Origin: Mesodorylaimus sp. YZB2_4
Lineage: Eukaryota > Nematoda > Enoplea > Dorylaimida > Dorylaimidae
DNA: 64,000 nt
Direction of reading: 5' to 3'
Assembly (NCBI GenBank): GCA_030248295.1
Contig: JASANH010001726.1
Span: 124,001 to 188,000, forward strand
The stretch's first letter is position 1, and each line of letters starts with the position of its first letter. Of this stretch, positions 9,214-18,172 are shown one piece after another. Position numbers and translations under genes: made by a program. The notes under the pieces are model-generated. The model was not told where the DNA came from, did not search any database, and saw only the letters and a program-made list of their open reading frames with translations.

Positions 9214-11607
9214 ATGTCAAGCTCCAGCCCCGATTCGGTCAATTGTCGAATGGCATTAGTGACCATCGCCCTGGTTTATTTGTGTGGTCTCTCGCAAGCG
9301 TTTCGTCTGCAGGACCTGTCTAAACACGATACTGCTGACGTCGATGTAGCTGAAAAACGCGCTGGTAAGTGAGTTTCCAAGAACTTGTGAGCTAAGTTTT
9401 TGGGAGTTCATAATTTGTTGAATAGAGTTCATAAAACAAGCATTTTTTGTTGGTCTAACCGTTTTCTCGCGCTCGTCTTTCTGGGAACCCGCGCTTGTTT
9501 GAATGGTCAATTTTTGTGTGGGCTTGTTTTCCTCATTTTCCACCTGCCATCTCAAGATACACTGCGTGGGCCTGAAATTCAAAATTGTTATGAAGACATT
9601 GACCTTTTGCAAAAGGTAATACATACTTCGAAGGGCGCAGAAATTTTCCTCCGCAGGCAAGTGACATTTTGTCTGAAATTCTTATTACGACCCAACTAAA
9701 TGAGTCCGAGTTTATTTCTTTATTTAGTCCATGCAATTTCGCACACAGTGCCAATTTTCTTTGCGCTTCGCATTCTTGACCATTTTTCTCGTCGCGATCT
9801 TCTCAAAAACGTGGGCGAACTAAGATGAAAGTAATCTGATAAAGGGTCCGTCGATCGAAGGTTTCGAGTGGCCAACTTTGACTCGATTCATCATATATGA
9901 TATACATATCAATCTTCCAGCGGTGTGGCGCCACTATCCCCCAGATATGTGCTTGAGACGTAGGCCGTAGCCACGATTTAGCTCTAAGTGACTTTGCGCC
10001 CGAATGAGGAAATAAGCTGATGAGAAGCTCGCTCAGCATCCTACCTCATGACATTCTCTAATTTCCCGCAAGGATGCTGTGAAAAATAAGCATACAGTGT
10101 TATCGAAAAGACGAATATGTCTTGGCTCCGGCAGTGAGTTAGTCACAGCTCGAATGTCACATCTGCTCCTCAATTATTCTCGACATATGACAGGTTAATC
10201 AACCATTAGGAATCTATTGGCCTCGCTGGAGCAGATGCACTCTTTCAAGACTGACCAGGAATACTCTCAATATGTAAACACACACTGACGTAGAGGTTTG
10301 GCTCCAAACATATCCTTTTTCGTGTAAAAGTCGCTGTCATAATAGCCTCAATTTTCTAAAGCTAGTCGTGTTCATGTCACAGCACTCTATGGCGGGTGGC
10401 GTGCACGTCTTATGGTTAGCTCACCGGAAGAAGAAATCAGGTGCCTGGTGTTCGAACCCGCGACCTCCCGACTCGCATTCTCACGCCTTACCACCCTGAG
10501 CCACTTGCCACTATTTCTGTGACAGTGCTGTTGTGCTGTGATTTAGTGCGAAAATAAATAATTCACTATAGACTACGTAGGATTGAAGGAAAGCGGTAGT
10601 CATTTCGTCAGGCTCGTTTTTTGCTCAATTAAAAAGCTCAAATGGTTAATTTTTTCTCCCATTTTTTGATGCAATATATGACAGTTTGCTCTTTTTCACG
10701 TCAGTCTTTTCATGTCTGTGCTCTTTTCAGGCGACTGTCCCCCGTGGAAGCCATTCCAATGTCCGGAAGGAATTTGCATCCCTCTGAAATACCTTTGCGA
10801 TTACAACGTCGATTGCCCTCAATCTGGATACGATGAAAACAAAAAAATGTGCACAGCTGGTATGTCTTTTCAGATATGCATTTTTGCTTGTAACTTCTAT
10901 TTGTACCTGACAGAATTGGAAACCTCTTCTGCATTTGCTAATGGCTTTTCTGACTTTTACAAGATTAGAGCTGGGTTTCGGAAAAGTTCTCAAAATTTGT
11001 GCGAAATGCTGTTTGGTGAAACCGTTTTACTCCATTTACTAGCTCAAGCTGACTCTTGCTGCTTCTTCTGTCTTATACTGAAATTATTGCTTAAAAGCAT
11101 GCAAACACTTTAGCTGTTCGTCCAACTGTGGAATCGACTGAAGAATTCCTGAACCATCAACTTCGCGTACATGGAAAAGACTACTTCGTCAAGTTGTTTG
11201 GCCCCAAAGCTGCTGGCAATCTGGCCGGAATGGGTGGTGTGAATGCCGTTTCCGTCGCTTTATCAGGTTCGTGCTTCAGATGTTTCCAAATAGCCCTTAT
11301 TCGATTATAACAGTCGTACGTTCCGCTCCATTTCCTTCTTCCGATTCATTGCACAGATCACGTGCCCTCGCTTTCTCCTTGTTAGCTCTATATTCCTTCT
11401 TTTTCAGAGAGCCCCAGGTTAAATGATTTCGCGGCCAGCATTGGTCTGAAACAGCCAGAGATCGATCGTTTGCGTCAAGTTTTGAAAAAAGTAGCTGACG
11501 GTGATAAGACAGGTTTGACATCGATGGGATTTAACGAAGCGGAAATTGAAAGCTTACAACCTGTGGTTGAGCAATTGGTGGATACAGGGTTTTTGAAAAG
11601 TGATTGA
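9214..11607 (+). CDS. Prohormone-4 / IDLSRF-like neuropeptide precursor with LDLa domain
   Basis: There are four exons: 9214-9364, 10731-10859, 11114-11266 and 11408-11607. All internal junctions are phase 1. In-frame TAG lies just upstream at 9190-9192; the second ATG (9250) sits directly before the hydrophobic signal (MALVTIALVYLCGLSQA) and may be the true start. Cleavage after SQA would leave a peptide of about 20 residues starting FRLQDLS and ending at the dibasic KR. Next comes an LDL-receptor class A module with six cysteines and an acidic calcium-site region (CDYNVDCPQSGYDENKKMC). The conserved C-terminal domain reads TVESTEEFL, YFVKLFGPKA, GGVNAVSVALS and ends in LVDTGFL. This order of parts matches the family known in bees as prohormone-4. 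The peptide itself departs from the IDLSRF consensus (LQDLSK). A strong acceptor at 9052-9071 shows the transcript has an upstream intron or spliced leader. Confidence 0.85.
10439..10510 (-). mobile_element. tRNA-like SINE head (family D) in intron 1 of the prohormone gene
   Basis: On the minus strand the stretch reads as a tRNA-like unit, with A-box-like GTGGCTCAGGGTGGTAAGG and B-box-like GCGGGTTCGAACACC about 35 nt apart. Its 3' side continues toward lower coordinates to CATGAACACGAC, which resembles the short repeats ending the other SINEs. It is opposite in orientation to its host gene. Confidence 0.5.
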
Positions 11608-11752
11608 GGGAGCTTATGAGGACGACTTTTAGAAAAGGCAGGACAAGGCGGGTGCGTAACTGAGGCGAAGGTACTTGGTGTACGTGGTGGTCTGAGAATG
11701 CTGGGCATAGGGTACGGTAGACGGCATATGGCGGTTACTTTGCCAGTTATAC

Positions 11753-11758
11753 AATAAA
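11753..11758 (+). terminator. Polyadenylation signal of the prohormone gene
   Basis: AATAAA lies about 145 nt after the stop codon at 11605-11607, a normal 3' UTR length for a small secreted-peptide gene. Confidence 0.6.
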
Positions 11759-12300
11759 GCATTGCACTGGTCCTAAATTCCTTATGTGCACAAAACTGGG
11801 TGAGGTCCAAAGAACAACGCTGAGGTCACGTTGGCCTAATTGCGCTGGGTGCACGAACTTCAAACTGCGAATGGGCGTAAAATTTCAGTTTTCTCTATAG
11901 TAAGTCTTCAGTTTTCAGACGTTTTAAATCTAATTTTCGAGAGTCACGAAATTATACATTTTTCGTACATTGCAGCAGCAAAACTAGAATGTGGTTCGTG
12001 GATTGACCGACTAGCCTTCCAGATCGGGTATCTCGCAAATCACTGAAGGGCAGATTTGGTGCAGATAATTAGTTGCTGCGGATACGGCCGCGTAGACAGG
12101 CCGCTATAACATCAAGGTATAAAATAGTTTATTACTGCCATTGAGTGAAGCACGGCCGTTCGACTGGCCGTGATGTCCATATTTAAGCAGTCAAATGAGA
12201 ATAATAACTAGCATTATGCCGCAATTTACGGGTCACGAATCCAATCAGGTGAGGCACCGTTGGATTTTCGAAAGGGGGCATCGTGAAGCCCCGCAGGAAA

Positions 12301-13303
12301 ATTGTGAGACATTTCCCACACTTGGTCGATTCCCCCCCCCCCACCATCAGTTTTGTGGTGGGAGAGAAACTGCGGCTACCCAAATTTTGAGCCTTCGTAT
12401 GGGAATAAGTACTCGTCAACAAAACTCCATCGCTTATCCTAGAAGACATCAAATATGCCTGAAATACTCCACGATTTTGTCGAATCATCGTTCGACTGCC
12501 ATGCTCCGAAAGCCATGTTTACCGGCCTCGTGGCCTGGTGGGTTAGACGTCTGCCTCTCACACCAGGTGCGCAGTTACGGGCGAGTGTTCGAGTCGCGGG
12601 CCGGTAAATCATTTCGTGTAAAATGTGTCCCTTCACCTTCGAGTGCGCATAAGCGTTTGGTGATGTGGTAAAACATGAACATGAACATGTTGTGATAGGG
12701 CCTAAAATGCTTGCTTAACGTTTGCTCTTTGTGCCACGCTCGCCTGGCTCGAGGACAAAAAAGACGAGCCTAATGTATCGCGAATGATAAAAATATTTTG
12801 CCAAAATCTGCAGCTGTCATACTGGTGAATTCACCCAAGTTCCACTGCCTAAATTTATGTCTTCTGTTTTTCCCCGATTCACAGTGATGTAGTTCTATCC
12901 GTACATCTGAATTTGAAACATGCCCTCATTGGCACAGAAAGCCTGGTCTGGCCTGACATACATTCGTATTGGCAGCGTAAGTTGAAAGTCTGCAATAGTA
13001 ATTCTGCAATAAGTTGGGAGTTCAAAAAGTTTGTAGCCTGAATACCTTGCACGTTCAGCTGCAGCACCAAACTTGTACTTTACACTGCCCCTCACCCTAC
13101 AAGCCAAACCTATCATCCTGCCACACACATCCAATCACACACGTGCTGCCTTTTGCGACCCAAGTCGTACCTACCTGCATATCAGGAGAAAATTATGGTG
13201 GGGGAAACGACACGGTGGGGGAATCGTCGCATGTCTGAGTGAGTCGACTCCCCCATCAGACGAGGTGGGGGAAACGACACAGTGGGGGAATCGTCACGGG
13301 ACC
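12301..13303 (+). mobile_element. Inverted-repeat element, copy 1, with nested SINE
   Basis: 12301-12515 and about 12770-13303 match, in reverse orientation, a single uninterrupted copy at 32710-33440. The two halves are separated here by about 255 bp holding a family A SINE. The right end carries repeated blocks of the type GTGGGGGAATCGTC and CATGTCTGAGTGAGTCGACT. The left end is a degraded inverse of these, with a C11 run. No transposase frame is visible; open frames in the body are short and broken. Confidence 0.7.
12527..12689 (+). mobile_element. tRNA-derived SINE, family A copy 1 (nested)
   Basis: The tRNA-like head has an A-box-like TGGCCTGGTGGGTTAG and a B-box-like GTGTTCGAGTCGCG. 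The body contains AAATGTGTCCC and CTTCGAGTGCGC, followed by TGGTGATGTGGTAAAACATG and a (GAACAT)n tail. It is nearly identical to 15806-15974. It sits inside the inverted-repeat element, and the uninterrupted copy at 32710-33440 shows the empty site (GCCATGTTGTGAT). Confidence 0.8.
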
Positions 13304-13467
13304 CGCAGGAATGGGACTTGGCGCCCACGTAAAGTGAGTGCGTAAGTTCCAAGTGCACGTTCATTCTTTATATATCTAAAGTGATTTGATTATGCCCACT
13401 ACTGAGTACGCAAAGTTTGACAACATGACTTATATGACATACAGTTAGTAGGTGACGGGCCAGGCTG

Positions 13468-13628
13468 GGGCTTGGGTCGTGGTCTGTATGCCTCTCACGC
13501 TGGTTGCACACTTACATGGCAGGCTTCGACTACCGTCTGGGTTAAAATGTTTGTCAAATATGTGTTCCTTAGCCCTCGAGTGCGCGTAGGGTGCTTGGCT
13601 ATGGATAAAATATTACATGACATGACAG
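13468..13628 (+). mobile_element. tRNA-derived SINE, family B copy 2
   Basis: This copy has a body parallel to the one at 319-500: a diverged tRNA-like head (GGTCGTGGTCTG, later GGCTTCGACTACC), TATGTGTTCCTTAGCCC, CTCGAGTGCGCGTAGG, TGGCTATGGATAAAATATTA and a short GACAT tail. The head is more worn than that of copy 1. Confidence 0.65.
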
Positions 13629-14176
13629 GCGAAACGGAAATGCCTAAAAGGACGAAACATGAAATTCCAGCAAGATGATTTTGGCTTCTCATGAATACGA
13701 GTAACATAACTAGACCCGATCCAGCCTCCCTTTCCTAAACAATTTGCTTACGAATTTCCGAATAAACACTAAGCACGCAAGCATAGAAAAACCCAGCAGT
13801 TAAGGAAACCTAAGCTGCCAGTGGTGTCATAATTTACTCTGCCTCGCACCAGCACAAAGACCGCCCATGGTGATTGAAAGGCCCGGTGTGCACGAAAAGG
13901 TTTTCAAAAGCTTTATGGAAGCTTAAATGGTGCAAGGCCCATTAGGATTTCACAAAGCCTAAAAGATTAACGAGGAGTCTATTCCTAGTTCAATGCTCAA
14001 TTGCTCGCCTTTTGATTCTGTTACAACATGACATCGGCGGTGCTTGGCATTCATTGAAAATTTGCAACTTTTCTTAGCATCCCAGGCTGGCACTATTTGA
14101 GGTTAAACTTTGCTCAGACTTGAAGCTAGGGTCTTTGGTGGATTTCGAAAAGCTGAAAGTCTTCGGTTAAATTCAG
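13629..14176. other. Spacer before the LRR gene
   Basis: Between the SINE and the splice acceptor of the LRR transcript I see no coding or structural feature that can be supported. Confidence 0.4.
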
Positions 14177-14206
14177 ATAAAATATTGAGCAGGAAATACA
14201 TTAAAA

Positions 14207-15136
14207 ATGAGTGGTTTAGCCATGCTTATTCTTTCATTTTATTCAGTCAATCCTATCGTAGCCTCAATATCGGCCACGTGCACAGCTCAAGTTATCACAT
14301 TCAATAATCATACGGAAGTGGAAACAGAAATTCATTGCGAAAATGTGGGATTTGATGGCAGATCATTGCTCAAAGTTCTTCAAGATGGACCGATTCGGGA
14401 TTATTATTATCCAGATAAAAAAAATTACACGTTGTCGGAAATTGCGGATACAGTGCAAATAATTCGTTGCTATTGGTCATATGGAAATATCACCATCGAA
14501 GAAGGTGACTTGGCACAGTTTCCAAATCTGACATACTTGCAATTTCGAAAATTATCAGTGTACGACTATCGGCCGTTTTTGACAATCCAGCGCAACGAAT
14601 TTGAGCGTACACCTCGTCTATCAGGCCTCCAAATCACTGGAATGACATTAGCAGAAAGCACCATCGAGGCTTTAGCTTCACTGAAGAATCAACTTCAAAG
14701 TCTAACCCTCAGCTATTCTTCTCCTGGCAGACGTCTGCTGACGACGGTGGCCGAATTCACCAGCCTGACTTACGCCGTTGACCTAAGTGGACTTTGTGAA
14801 CATGATTCCTTCCCAACTACCACCTTTCATAATTCTGCACCAACATTGCGCTCAATTTTTATGAGAGACTGCACGCTGCCGATAATAACCCGTAATTTAT
14901 TTTCTGGAATGCACAATTTGACGTCGTTGGGTTGGAGTCGCAGTAACATCTCAGAAATTGAGCCTGGAGCATTTCATGACCTTACTGCTCTGCGAGTATT
15001 AAATTTGTCAGAGAATAAACTCCGCGATTTCCCGATGGGATTATTCGAAAACACGAAGAAATTGAGAAAACTTAATATCAAAGGCAATGAACTCGAAAGC
15101 TTGTTACGCGAGAACTCCACGTACGCGAGAATTTAG
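14207..15136 (+). CDS. Secreted leucine-rich-repeat protein
   Basis: One uninterrupted frame of 309 aa. The start is supported by a hydrophobic signal peptide (MSGLAMLILSFYSVNPIVAS) and a splice acceptor AATTCAG 30 nt upstream. After a cysteine-containing N-terminal part come irregular and then regular LRRs. The best two are LTSLGWSRSNISEIEPGAF and LRVLNLSENKLRDFPMGLF, each with the LxxLxLxxN ladder, followed by LRKLNIKGNELESL. Several NxT/NxS sites fit an extracellular protein. No C-terminal cysteine cap, transmembrane helix or GPI-type tail is seen, so the protein is either a short secreted LRR or truncated relative to LRRCT-bearing relatives. An AATAAA 23 nt after the stop argues that the gene really ends here. 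Partner and function are unknown. Confidence 0.8.
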   Translation: MSGLAMLILSFYSVNPIVASISATCTAQVITFNNHTEVETEIHCENVGFDGRSLLKVLQDGPIRDYYYPDKKNYTLSEIADTVQIIRCYWSYGNITIEEGDLAQFPNLTYLQFRKLSVYDYRPFLTIQRNEFERTPRLSGLQITGMTLAESTIEALASLKNQLQSLTLSYSSPGRRLLTTVAEFTSLTYAVDLSGLCEHDSFPTTTFHNSAPTLRSIFMRDCTLPIITRNLFSGMHNLTSLGWSRSNISEIEPGAFHDLTALRVLNLSENKLRDFPMGLFENTKKLRKLNIKGNELESLLRENSTYARI

Positions 15137-15158
15137 AAAGTGATTCATCTAAAGTGGT

Positions 15159-15164
15159 AATAAA
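15159..15164 (+). terminator. Polyadenylation signal of the LRR gene
   Basis: AATAAA lies 23 nt after the stop codon. The 3' UTR would be very short, as is common in nematodes. Confidence 0.6.
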
Positions 15165-15805
15165 GTAGAGTGACGCAAAAGACTTTAGTAGGGTCCCTAA
15201 AAATACTGCAGGGGCCGACTTTGAGTCCAGTGTGATCTACTTTTCCTGTTAGCCGTTAGAAGAATGTGTGCCTTCCTGCTAAGGGTATTCAGATTGGGGT
15301 GGCCAAAACGTAGAGCGTAATCACCAATGGCCAGATACTTGATAAGCTGCCGCGGTGGTGGGGACATTGCGGCGACCGTACCGACGTTATTGGCCGTACC
15401 CGTGCCTGGGGCCTAGTACGGCCGTACCGTGCTAATAAAAACTCCATCTTGGCAGCCGAAAAAATTTGAAATTTTCAAAAGATTTTGTAGTTATTTTAAG
15501 TAAAGGCTTTCTAACTTTAGGGTGCATCTCGAAAATTGTCAGGCGTAATATATTCATCCACTCCTTCGCTGTAAACAGTTTAATAATCGTCGGGTCTTAA
15601 GATATTGTAACCAAGAACAGCAATGAAGTGTGGATAAGAGCCTAAAGTCCTTGACTTCAAAGCGGTCTCCACTCCTTTGATATCGCAGATTACCAGAAAT
15701 CCTTTGCCTCTACCATGCTACTCTACCTGTAGGCTTTGAGACCGGGGGTCCGGGGTCTTTGAACTCATGATCTACAACTCCAATGATATGAGACCATGGT
15801 ATAAA

Positions 15806-15974
15806 TTTCGTGGCTTGGTGGGTTAGGCGTCTGCCTCTCACGCCAGGTGCGCAGTTACGGGCGGGCGAGTGTTCGAGTCGCGGGCCGGTAAATCATTTCG
15901 TGTAAAATGTGTCCCATCACCCTCGAGTGCGCATAAGCGTTTTGTGATGTGGTAAAATATGAACATGAACATGA
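15806..15974 (+). mobile_element. tRNA-derived SINE, family A copy 2
   Basis: The head, body and (GAACAT)n tail match 12527-12689 almost base for base, with a small insertion (GGGCGGGCGAGTG) before the B-box. The core reads CCCTCGAGTGCGCATAAGCG. The high identity between the two copies points to recent activity. Confidence 0.8.
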
Positions 15975-18163
15975 ATCTGTGCCGCGATCATGCTCATGAT
16001 GAAGCAGATTGAGAGGCCTCCTGTTTCGATGTCTTGCGCGAAGATGCCGACAGAATTTTTGAACAAAGATGGTTGAAAGAACATTGTAGAAAACATCTGG
16101 TGAAATTTTATCAAGATTTGGTTCCCTAACCAGCGGTTCGAAAACTTACAGGCAAAGAATTTAGTGTTTTATGTACGAAACCATTGGATGGCAGGCGCCT
16201 AAAGCCCAAAGTATAGTTCGATGCGATGCGTCTAGCGTTGATACAGTTTTGGAAAAAAAATTCACTTTCAGTTTCAGTTAAGTTAACTGAATCTCCGAAT
16301 AGATTCAGTTTCAGCTACAGTTAACTGGATCTCAAAAGATTCAGTTAACTGAATTTAACTGGATGATTCAGTTTTTCCTTAAAAAGCATTTCACATCAAG
16401 ATGTGAGCACTTGACGAGAACAATCTCCACTTTTCTTCATTCAAATGACTACTCTTCCGCATTTGAGACTTTAAACAGCTCACAAGGCGCAGTAAAGACC
16501 AAAGTCAACACCAGAGGGTCCTTTACGAGCACAGACGCGGGCACGTTTCTGCCCATAAAAGAATAACCAGTAAAGATTTTGAAAAGAGTTTTTATACACA
16601 CCTTCCTTAGCTAGTCCCCCATATCCATACCAAATTTCATTGGTTTTGGCCGCACGGTCCGCAAGTTATAGCAAAAATAAATAACCAGGTCGGGATTTTT
16701 GCCCTCGCACCCCTAGTATGAGTGGAGCCCTAAAGGATAGAGATATGGGAAATTCCTTCGAAAGAACTTAAAGAAGAGAACATATTTAGTCTCAATATCT
16801 GAGTGACTTCTTTGTTTAGGGTCACTCTCTTAACTTTTGTTTCTAGTGTAAAGTTACGCTAAGAAACAAAATTTCTTCGCCTTAAGACATCAGGCTGTTG
16901 AGATATCGTCTTTGGTGTGGCACAGTACTACTGTACATTAGGGAACCCCCCCCCCCTTCCCCATGGATATCTTTCTTCCTCACTACTCCCAAAACATTTG
17001 GAAATTCTTCTATTCTGCACTCTACAGCGAGTAGAAGCGCATTTAGTAATTTTTCATTTGACTGGACCATTCTAGATACCGTCTGATTCCACAATTATGA
17101 AGAATGGAATAGAGGTGTTTTCCTCTTGAAGATTCCATGTATTATCACGGAACAGATCTCCGTTGATCGGGAGGAATTTTGTTGAAATCTGCGTAGAACC
17201 AACCGATTTTTTCAAAATCTGGACAACGTTGAAGATAATACAATCATTCTGATATCCTGTCGTCAGTTTCTTAAACACAGTAGTGTAGCCACAACACTAA
17301 ATACAATAGCGTCACTGCCATAAACCTGGCTCTAGCAGAAGGATCTATCGTATTAAGTATATCCGGTTGGCCGCCTCATGCATTATTTCTGCACCTCGAA
17401 CTTACCCCCCCCCCCCCCCGTGATAAACATATATTTGTATGACCCTTGTGGTCGAGTCACGTCGGTATGATTTTCGGCTTGCATGCTGGATGCCCCGGGT
17501 TCGAATCATGGTCACGAATCTTTATCAAGAAAAAGTTTGCGAATAAACACTGAAGCTGAAACTTGGAGTCGGCTGGAGGTGGACTGTTCTGAACGCATGA
17601 GTCTCGGTAAGACGGGTTCCTGACGGCGCATGTGCGACGCTCATACTTGCAATGACCTCCGTGCGGAGGGGGGGGACTGAAGCTACTATCTTCTCCGAGC
17701 AAGGTACTATCTTAATCGCAGTCTATCATGGCCGTGCGAGAGCCCGCATCCTCCCTTGAGTGGGATCGACGATGAGGACATTGCACTACTCGAATCCTGA
17801 CATGCCCTCCAGCAGGTCGTACGGCCGCTCCTAGAACCCACCAGCAACATTGGATATGGCAGGGCCGGGTAAGCTGGGAGGGAGACCGTATCGCTTTGCG
17901 TCAGGGCGGCCCAGCGGGTCAATGATGGAAAAAGGAAGTCCCATTATTTTATTGTTTGTATTGTCACGATACTGCCTGCTACTATTCATTTAAGATGCAA
18001 TTGATTTTTTTCATAAATTTGGTTTAAAAATTCGGTTTTTAAAATACAGCATGTAGATTTAATATTTTCATGGCACGCTTTAGTCAGTCGATATGGTCAT
18101 TTTTTTATCTTTGCAACCAAAGAAAAAACGAAGTCTCCGAGTGCTTTTTCAAATTAGCACCAG
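15975..18163. other. Intergenic region with simple repeats and SINE remains
   Basis: No gene is supported. At 16256-16370 the hexamer-like motif GTTAACTGAAT and its complement recur, giving several small hairpins; related sequence is seen near 37825-37870. C runs occur at 16946-16956 and 17405-17419. A tRNA-headed repeat at 17441-17560 is listed separately. Confidence 0.4.
17441..17560 (+). mobile_element. tRNA-derived SINE, family C
   Basis: The tRNA-like head has GTGGTCGAGTCACGTCGG (A-box region, closest to Leu/Ser-type tRNAs) and CCCGGGTTCGAATCATGG (B-box). An A-rich body follows (GAAAAAGTTTGCGAATAAAC). The CTCGAGTGCGC core of families A and B is not evident, so this is a separate family. 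Confidence 0.5.
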
Positions 18164-18169
18164 TTTATT
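18164..18169 (-). terminator. Polyadenylation signal of the DUF229 gene
   Basis: AATAAA on the minus strand lies 3 nt after the TAA stop of the DUF229 gene. This is unusually close; another TTTATT (minus AATAAA) near 17947 is an alternative. Confidence 0.4.
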
Positions 18170-18172
18170 AGA

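Noticed and set aside
12527..12602. tRNA gene-like A and B boxes here and at 319, 13468, 15806, 17441, 10439 and 41860
   Set aside because: The units lack a paired acceptor stem and cloverleaf and continue into shared SINE bodies, so they are retroposons and not tRNA genes.
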